From: UBA2185 sp964564625
Lineage (GTDB): Bacteria > Desulfobacterota > Syntrophia > Syntrophales > UBA2185
DNA: 10,494 nucleotides
Reading direction: 5' to 3'
Assembly (NCBI GenBank): GCA_964564625.1
Contig: CAZMBE010000055.1
Location: forward strand, 1 to 10,494
The position numbers and the translations under genes are program-made. Position 1 is the first letter of the stretch; every line of letters starts with the position of its first letter. Shown here one piece after another: positions 6,662 through 10,494 of the stretch. The notes below the pieces were generated by a model. The model had not been told where the DNA came from, made no database searches, and was given only the letters and a program-made list of their open reading frames with translations.

Positions 6662-6906
6662 CGTAATTCCCCCTGAAATTATTTTACTTTACCACATTGG
6701 TGTATTGAAATTAAAGAAAGGTTATCCCGCGCGTAAGTTGCCTTCTGTTGAGGATCACCCCTTTTTTACCCATATAGACGGCAAGAAGGTCGAAAAGGAT
6801 ACATTATTCTTTTCATTTTTTAAAAGGGGATGCAGATGAACTCTGTGAGAAGAGGTTATTATTATTCAGGACTCATAATAGGTTGAAGAAAAAGTTGTCG
6901 GCGTCA

Positions 6907-7473
6907 CTACTTCGGGTAGCATATGAGTTCGTTCCGCTCATCCCTGTCCAGGTTGCACTCAGCCTTGATATCCTTTCTCAGTCTTGCACGGCCGCGGTGC
7001 AGCCTGATTTTAACTGTGTCGATGCTGATGTCGAGAATATCCGCAATCTCACGGTTTTTCATCCCCTCGAATTCACTGAGGACAAGCACCGTACGTTCGG
7101 TTTCGGGCATCTGCTTCACAATACGGTGGATGCAGGCATTCATCTCGCGTCTCATAAGGCCCTGGTCCGGACCGGGCGGTTTCTCATCGCTTATGATAGT
7201 ACAATCACAGTCGTCATCGATGGTATCCAGAAAAATCATCTTCTTTCGTGCCACGGCGGAACGGTTGTGATCCAGAGCAACATTTGTCGCAATACGGTAA
7301 ATCCAGGTGGCAAGGCTCGATTCTCCCCGGAAATTAATTAATCCGCGGCTGACCTTTTCAAACACCACCTGCGTCAAATCCTCCGCGTTTTCTTTACCCG
7401 CCATACCACTCAGGTAGTGAAAAATCCTTGGGCGGAACTCATCGTGAATCTTTATGAAATTGTATGATGACAT
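6907..7473 (-). CDS. ECF-type RNA polymerase sigma factor with Cys-containing tail
   Basis: 188 residues; ATG at 7473 has no good RBS, which leaves the start slightly uncertain. Region 2 spans ~8-78: 'AEDLTQVVFEKV' for core binding, then 'ESSLATWIYRIATNVALDHNR' for -10 recognition. An acidic linker (DTIDDDCDC, Cys89 and Cys91) follows. Region 4 spans ~122-168, with the helix-turn-helix 'REIADILDISIDTVKIRLHRGRARLR'. A short tail has Cys173 and Cys185 (CNLDRDERNELIC). ECF factors direct transcription of stress or envelope genes and are normally held by an anti-sigma factor; none is encoded on either side here. The upstream neighbour is a DUF6922-like protein 67 bp away, probably cotranscribed. 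The cysteine tail could bind metal or sense redox state (inference). Confidence 0.9.
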   Translation of the reverse strand: MSSYNFIKIHDEFRPRIFHYLSGMAGKENAEDLTQVVFEKVSRGLINFRGESSLATWIYRIATNVALDHNRSAVARKKMIFLDTIDDDCDCTIISDEKPPGPDQGLMRREMNACIHRIVKQMPETERTVLVLSEFEGMKNREIADILDISIDTVKIRLHRGRARLRKDIKAECNLDRDERNELICYPK

Positions 7474-7516
7474 TGGTTTTTAATGACTGATTTGCGTGAA
7501 TTCTTTTTTTGCCTAT

Positions 7517-7544
7517 TTGTTACGATATCAGGATGAAATGTCAA
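7517..7544 (-). promoter_or_regulatory. Possible internal promoter for the sigma factor gene
   Basis: Minus-strand TTGACA (7544-7539) overlaps the stop codon of the upstream gene. A weak TAACAA (7522-7517) follows after 16 nt, about 45 bp ahead of the sigma factor start. The -35 is perfect but the -10 is poor. Confidence 0.35.
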
Positions 7545-7819
7545 TGAGCAGACCTTCTGTCCCAAATTGTCCTTCTGTCAAACTTCAGCAAGGCGCGTAC
7601 CTTTCGGTGGGGCAAATGCACAATTATTTCCCCATAGCGGAGCCTTTGCGGGCTCATTCCTGCGCCGGATCGTGACAAGATCCATTCGTGAAATTCATTG
7701 TCGGAAATATTGGCCCGCAACCATTTTAACCCGCTGAGGCCGCCCCGGTTCAATAATCGGGAAATGATCAGGTCATGGTCCCTATCCCATGGCGAATGCA
7801 CAGCATTATCGTTATTCAT
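7541..7819 (-). CDS. Small DUF6922-like protein
   Basis: 92 residues; ATG at 7819 with TGGAG 8 nt upstream. The order 'WD...HDLIISRLLNRGGLSGLKWLRANISDNEF...SRSGAGMSPQRLRY' resembles DUF6922, whose members read roughly 'fII-R-L--G---a-KWL---Y----i-e-v--sr-LSp-t--fW'; the usual final Trp position is not clearly kept. DUF6922 proteins are often found beside AbiEii-like nucleotidyltransferases as putative antitoxins, but no such partner is here; instead an ECF sigma factor follows 67 bp downstream. The C-terminus is basic (HLPHRKVRALLKFDRRTIWD). A strong promoter with a palindrome in its spacer precedes it (7872-7900). Role is unknown; a regulatory link with the sigma factor is only suggested by order and orientation. 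Confidence 0.65.
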   Translation of the reverse strand: MNNDNAVHSPWDRDHDLIISRLLNRGGLSGLKWLRANISDNEFHEWILSRSGAGMSPQRLRYGEIIVHLPHRKVRALLKFDRRTIWDRRSAH

Positions 7820-8038
7820 TCATTTATCTCCATTGATGCGGGTAAGAAGATTCCTGAAACTGTTGATTTAATTTCTACAACATGTTGATATATTTGTCAA
7901 TTTGAAAATGGTCGTTTCTTTCTATAATCAGGATGTAAAAAATATTGACGTTAAGGATCACATTTACCAGGATGATAAGGATACTAATTTACATTTCATG
8001 ATAGTTTTGCCGATTTTCAATTTCAATCTATCCTTTCT
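7820..8038. other. Spacer between the thioredoxin-fold gene and the DUF6922/sigma pair
   Basis: This AT-rich stretch contains the promoter at 7872-7900 and the leader of the DUF6922-like gene. No terminator is visible for the minus-strand operon arriving from the right, and short T-runs near 7937-7942 have no stem before them. A plus-strand frame crossing it has no RBS and low-complexity content, so it is not accepted. Confidence 0.55.
7872..7900 (-). promoter_or_regulatory. Promoter of the DUF6922/sigma-factor pair with a palindrome in the spacer
   Basis: Minus-strand TTGACA (7900-7895), 17-nt spacer, TAGAAA (7877-7872; 4/6). The 10-bp perfect palindrome CAACATGTTG (7878-7887) fills the downstream half of the spacer and abuts the -10. 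That is a position where a dimeric repressor would block, or a MerR-type activator would act. Confidence 0.6.
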
Positions 8039-8146
8039 TCATTTTTTACCCCTGCAGTCCTTCTTACACAAACGGTCATCATCGCTTGTTTCACTTGTAC
8101 AAAAACATGGAGGGTAGCCTTCATCTCCCTGAATATCACAGAATAT
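8039..8146 (-). other. In-frame Cys-rich extension after the UGA of the thioredoxin-fold gene
   Basis: Downstream of the TGA at 8149-8147 the same frame stays open for 35 codons to a second TGA at 8041-8039. The peptide has five cysteines: IFCDIQGDEGYPPCFC, then an acidic TSETSDDDR, then LCKKDCRGKK (spacing C-x10-C-x-C-x10-C-x3-C). There is no ATG, GTG or TTG in the segment, so it cannot easily be a separate gene. Possibilities are UGA recoding (selenocysteine or readthrough), a C-terminal domain cut off by a recent nonsense mutation, or chance. The hairpin covering the UGA (8127-8152) is too close for a standard bacterial SECIS, where the loop lies about 16-37 nt downstream. Confidence 0.35.
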
Positions 8147-8152
8147 TCAAGG
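8127..8152 (-). repeat. Hairpin at the stop codon of the thioredoxin-fold gene
   Basis: On the minus strand CCTTGAATAT pairs with ATATTCAGGG around the loop TCTGTG: seven Watson-Crick pairs, one T-G wobble and two C-G pairs. The wobble exists only in minus-strand RNA. The UGA stop is inside the 5' arm. No U-tract follows, so it is not a standard terminator. Confidence 0.5.
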
Positions 8153-8764
8153 GTGATCCAAGGCCGTGCGGAGTTCGGAAAATCCCTTCTTGATGTCTTC
8201 CTCCCCCGAGTATTTCCGGATATCCGTTGAGGAATATACGAAGACGACGTTCGGCGTCCCCCGTACCTGGTATTTCCTCACGATATCGTTGTATTGTTTG
8301 AAAACAGGCCTCACATCGTACGGCTTCAGGGGAACATTTCTGGCCTTCAGGGCATTTTCCAATTGCGGTTCCGTGACTGCGCCGATGCGCGACGCCGTTT
8401 CGAACAATACTTTTCTCGCGAGGAGGACATCTTTGTATGATTGAGAAGCATTTGCCGCATACAAGAAGTAGCGGGCGTAGAGAGGGGTCAACTTATAGAT
8501 GGGCAAATCCACAAAGCTTACTTTAACGCCGCCTTTTCCTAAAAGATCCTGAACCTCTTTGTCCAACCATTTTTCCAAATTCTGGCAGGGCTGGCAGAAA
8601 TAGTCCGAAAATATAAGCATCTGGTATGGGCCGGAACCATAGGATGGGACGATATTGCTTTCAGTGCCATACACCGTTGTTAGCGATCCTGTAAATGTGA
8701 GCGTTATGCAGAGAAATCCAAAAAGCACTACAACCGGATGATACAATTTTTGCAACTTTAACAT
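8147..8764 (-). CDS. Exported thioredoxin-fold (DsbA/DsbC-like) CxxC protein
   Basis: 205 residues from ATG 8764 (GAGGA 10 nt upstream); an ATG at 8785 would add seven residues before the signal sequence. Residues ~8-35 are a signal peptide or anchor (VVVLFGFLCITLTF...). The redox motif is Cys57-Gln-Pro-Cys60 in 'MLIFSDYFCQPCQNLEKWL', followed by a helical insertion (~95-150). The cis-proline loop is Thr170-Pro171 in 'VRGTPNVVFVY', which completes the active site. This is the Thioredoxin_4/DsbA-like layout and should act as a thiol oxidoreductase outside the cytoplasmic membrane. It is the last gene of a probable operon acr3 - Fe-S protein - mini-ORF - this gene, with a 20-nt gap from the mini-ORF to the alternative start at 8785. 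The frame continues open after its UGA into a Cys-rich segment. Confidence 0.85.
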   Translation of the reverse strand: MLKLQKLYHPVVVLFGFLCITLTFTGSLTTVYGTESNIVPSYGSGPYQMLIFSDYFCQPCQNLEKWLDKEVQDLLGKGGVKVSFVDLPIYKLTPLYARYFLYAANASQSYKDVLLARKVLFETASRIGAVTEPQLENALKARNVPLKPYDVRPVFKQYNDIVRKYQVRGTPNVVFVYSSTDIRKYSGEEDIKKGFSELRTALDHP

Positions 8765-8805
8765 TGGTGGTTTATCCTCAATCATTTGAGAATTGTCTTT
8801 CCATC

Positions 8806-8886
8806 TTACTGTTTCATTTCATTTATGAAGTTTCTATCTCTATCGCCTTTCAGATAGTCGTTTACCTTTTCTGTATCCTCAAACAT
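8806..8886 (-). CDS. 26-codon mini-ORF in the acr3 operon
   Basis: ATG at 8886 is preceded by AAGGA five nt upstream, and that RBS overlaps the stop codon of the Fe-S protein (TAAAAAAAGGAAATTTATG layout). The peptide is hydrophilic (MFEDTEKVNDYLKGDRDR, then NFINEMKQ) and ends in TAA at 8808-8806, 20 nt before the 8785 ATG of the thioredoxin-fold gene. Tight packing between two genes and a good RBS favour translation; the shortness and lack of known relatives are against a firm call. It could be a coupling ORF that feeds ribosomes to the next gene. Confidence 0.4.
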   Translation of the reverse strand: MFEDTEKVNDYLKGDRDRNFINEMKQ

Positions 8887-8899
8887 AAATTTCCTTTTT

Positions 8900-10180
8900 T
8901 TAATTGTTGAATCTTTTTAATAATGTCTCCAAATATCGAGATTTCATCTGGCGGCTCGCCATCACCTGCTTGACGGGCGGCAGCTTCAGGATGACACCGA
9001 GAATGGCCGCCATCGCCCGGTGGCTCATGAGCGCCCGGTTGTCAAAAATCAGATTATTAAGTTTTCCCCGCTCGATCGCCATGACGACCGCCCGGTGGGT
9101 AGAATTGAGAGGCGTGATCACCCTTATCGGCCGGGATTCCAGTCGGATCGCATTAGCCGGGCAATTACGGACGCAGATGCCGCAGCCGAGGCATATTTCC
9201 TCATTCAATGTTGCCTTCTTATGTTTTGGCAGGAGTTGATCATTCGCCGAGACGAGGATCATCGCTTCTACGGGACAGACCCGGACACATTGGCCGCAAC
9301 CGGTACATTCATCATCTTTGACCTTGGGCAAAAAATTCGTCGTGTGCACCGGATTGAGCATGCCGAAACGGCGGGCGGCGATCATAGCCTCACAGCAACA
9401 ACCGCAGCAATTGCAGATGAAGTTGACCCGTTGCCGAACGTTTTCGCCAAATTGAACGAGGTTGTTCTCATAGGCCTGTCTCAGCAGATCAAGCCCCTCG
9501 GGAACATCAACGGCGCGGGCAAATCCATGCCGGATCAGGGATTCGCCTGCATTGTTGAAGGTCATGCAGATGCCCGTGGGCGCGTCGCAGGCCCGGCCGA
9601 CATGCATCATTTTGTGACGGCAGTAACACACGCCGATTCCCCGGTGGGAGGCTGTGCGAATCACTTCGCTTGTCCTTTCGTAGTCGAGAACATGAAGGGC
9701 ATTCTCGGGGGTAAGTGCCGGTTCATGAACAAAGACGCGTCCAAGCTGCGTCTCTCCATCGGTAAAGAGGGACTTGATAAAGTCTTCTTCCACGTTCATG
9801 TATTCATAGAATAGTTCGCTTAACGCCTTCTGATTGATGTCGTCGCGAATTCGCATCAACGAGAACTCGAAAAAGCCGGCCATGGGCGGTGGGAGGACGT
9901 ACTTCATTTCTCCCTCCTCTTGCATGTCAAGGAGAAGTGCTTTATCAGCAAGACTATCCAGTATGTTACGTGCCTCTATCAGGGAAATTTTCCAGATCGT
10001 GGCGGCTTTCTCTGCAGTGAAGGGTTTGATCGGCAGGAGAGAAACAAGCGCCGCTTCCCTTTCCGAAAAGAGGATGCCGAGAATTTTCTGAAGAAGCGCC
10101 GACGGCGTTACCCCCTGGGGAAAACGGTTCAATCGCTCCGTCAACTCGGCATATCCAGATTTCAATATATGATGGGCCAT
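8900..10180 (-). CDS. Winged-helix-like / multi-cluster [4Fe-4S] ferredoxin protein
   Basis: 426 residues from ATG 10180, chosen because GAGGAG lies four nt upstream; a GTG at 10192 is also in frame. Residues ~30-110 look like a winged helix (FTAEKAATIWKISLIEARNILDSLADK). Then comes a Cys block, 'GVCYCRH' (Cys185, 187), Cys198 and Cys205. A dense motif CNCCGCCC follows (Cys256, 258, 259, 261-263). Two classical ferredoxin sites, CTGCGQCVRVCP (292, 295, 298, 302) and CLGCGICVRNCP (330, 333, 336, 340), predict two [4Fe-4S] clusters, plus at least one unusual site from the upstream cysteines. No signal peptide, so cytoplasmic. Similar proteins are annotated only as 4Fe-4S binding; role unknown, presumably electron transfer. 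It sits 39 bp behind acr3 with the same orientation, suggesting cotranscription. Confidence 0.85.
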   Translation of the reverse strand: MAHHILKSGYAELTERLNRFPQGVTPSALLQKILGILFSEREAALVSLLPIKPFTAEKAATIWKISLIEARNILDSLADKALLLDMQEEGEMKYVLPPPMAGFFEFSLMRIRDDINQKALSELFYEYMNVEEDFIKSLFTDGETQLGRVFVHEPALTPENALHVLDYERTSEVIRTASHRGIGVCYCRHKMMHVGRACDAPTGICMTFNNAGESLIRHGFARAVDVPEGLDLLRQAYENNLVQFGENVRQRVNFICNCCGCCCEAMIAARRFGMLNPVHTTNFLPKVKDDECTGCGQCVRVCPVEAMILVSANDQLLPKHKKATLNEEICLGCGICVRNCPANAIRLESRPIRVITPLNSTHRAVVMAIERGKLNNLIFDNRALMSHRAMAAILGVILKLPPVKQVMASRQMKSRYLETLLKRFNN

Positions 10181-10219
10181 ATTACTCCTCACCGGGGGGC
10201 CGTTTCACCGCATTACAAC

Positions 10220-10494
10220 TCATGTTTCCGCAGGAAATAACTTTCTTTTAAATAGAAGGGCAACGTTTACCAAAATAATCAGGACCGGGACTTCAATCAA
10301 AGGACCGATGACCGTCGCGAAGGCCTGGCCAGAGTCTATGCCATAGATAGCGATGGCCACGGCAATGGCCAACTCAAAATCGTTGCTTCCGGCTGTGAAT
10401 GACACTGCCGTGGTCTGCGCGTAATTTGCACCCATCTTTCTCACAAAAAAGAATGTCATGAACCACATCACCGCAAAATACAGGGTAAGGGGTA
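10220..10494 (-). CDS. acr3: Arsenite efflux permease Acr3, C-terminal part (5' end outside window)
   Basis: The visible ~90 residues are the C-terminal end of an ACR3-family (bile/arsenite/riboflavin transporter superfamily) permease; the frame is open to the window edge, and the Met codons inside it are not the start. Diagnostic text: 'TTAVSFTAGSNDFELAIAVAI' followed by 'GIDSGQAFATVIGPLIEVPVLIILVNVALLF', the last two transmembrane helices with the conserved Asn/Asp-Phe-Glu and Gly-Pro-Leu-Ile-Glu-Val-Pro motifs. In Acr3 the helix before the visible part carries the essential Cys, so it cannot be checked here. It exports As(OH)3 in exchange for protons. The basic end FKRKLFPAET is cytoplasmic. 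Likely first or early gene of an operon with the Fe-S and thioredoxin-fold proteins; any ArsR lies beyond the window. Confidence 0.92.
   Translation of the reverse strand, partial: PLTLYFAVMWFMTFFFVRKMGANYAQTTAVSFTAGSNDFELAIAVAIAIYGIDSGQAFATVIGPLIEVPVLIILVNVALLFKRKLFPAET

Noticed and set aside
6662..6839. Plus-strand frame ending ...HPFFTHIDGKKVEKDTLFF...KRGCR
   Set aside because: The text looks protein-like and might be a gene fragment, but it has no start, no RBS and no family I can name; the frame upstream is antisense to the OsmC gene.
7553..7579. Direct repeat CCTTCTGTC (two copies, 18-bp period)
   Set aside because: Lies in the coding end of the DUF6922-like gene, encodes repeated Asp-Arg-Arg residues, and two copies are not enough to call an array or operator.
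7902..8117. 71-codon plus-strand frame, with a TATAAT-like box nearby
   Set aside because: No RBS; low-complexity Phe/Leu/His content; the only -35-like box lies within the frame at a 15-nt spacing, too short; overlaps the Cys-rich minus-strand frame.
8127..8152. Bacterial SECIS element for the UGA
   Set aside because: The loop is only four nt past the UGA and the stem includes the codon itself; known bacterial SECIS loops lie farther downstream. Kept as an unexplained hairpin only.
9020..9814. 264-codon plus-strand open frame opposite the multi-Fe-S gene
   Set aside because: It is antisense to a gene with unmistakable ferredoxin motifs, has no RBS, and its composition is a by-product of the GC-rich codons on the other strand.

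Overview
The window looks like chromosomal DNA from an anaerobic, moderate-GC bacterium. Probable Desulfobacterota (former Deltaproteobacteria) ancestry is inferred from the gene repertoire: a DUF1566 lipoprotein-type gene, a flavoredoxin-like flavin reductase, a Cys-tailed ECF sigma factor, a multi-cluster Fe-S protein beside Acr3, and a remnant of a double-cluster Fe-S protein. No marker gene fixes the species. No rRNA, tRNA, CRISPR array, transposase or phage gene was seen.

Layout. A truncated plus-strand gene (1-631; carboxypeptidase-regulatory-like fold plus DUF1566) enters from the left. Beyond it lies a frameshifted, truncated remnant of a QueG-like Fe-S protein (about 726-957). Everything after that is on the minus strand. 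Reading left to right these are: an M48 metalloprotease lipoprotein (945-2411), a small secreted protein (2683-3165), a previously uncalled 54-residue single-pass membrane protein (3349-3513), a flavoredoxin/flavin reductase (3929-4495), a MutY-like glycosylase with no cysteine and a Glu in the catalytic Asp position (4615-5520), a secreted protein with a Gly-Lys tail (5611-6060), an OsmC-family protein (6224-6661), an ECF sigma factor (6907-7473) behind a small DUF6922-like protein (7541-7819), and a putative operon running from acr3 (10494-10220) through a winged-helix/multi-[4Fe-4S] protein (10180-8900) and a 26-codon mini-ORF (8886-8806) to an exported CxxC thioredoxin-fold protein (8764-8147).

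Regulation is readable. Several minus-strand genes have near-consensus sigma-70 promoters; the promoters of the M48 gene and of the small secreted protein share identical hexamers and spacing. The promoter ahead of the DUF6922/sigma pair carries a 10-bp palindrome in its spacer. A perfect 14-bp palindrome sits just upstream of the flavin reductase RBS. Two intrinsic terminators are visible on the minus strand.

The most unusual signals are: (1) the thioredoxin-fold gene ends at a UGA embedded in a strand-specific hairpin, and the same frame stays open for 35 more codons that encode a five-cysteine tail; (2) the Fe-S-less, D-to-E MutY relative; (3) the acr3/Fe-S/mini-ORF/thioredoxin cluster; (4) the unannotated 54-aa membrane protein followed by interleaved inverted repeats that could form a pseudoknot.
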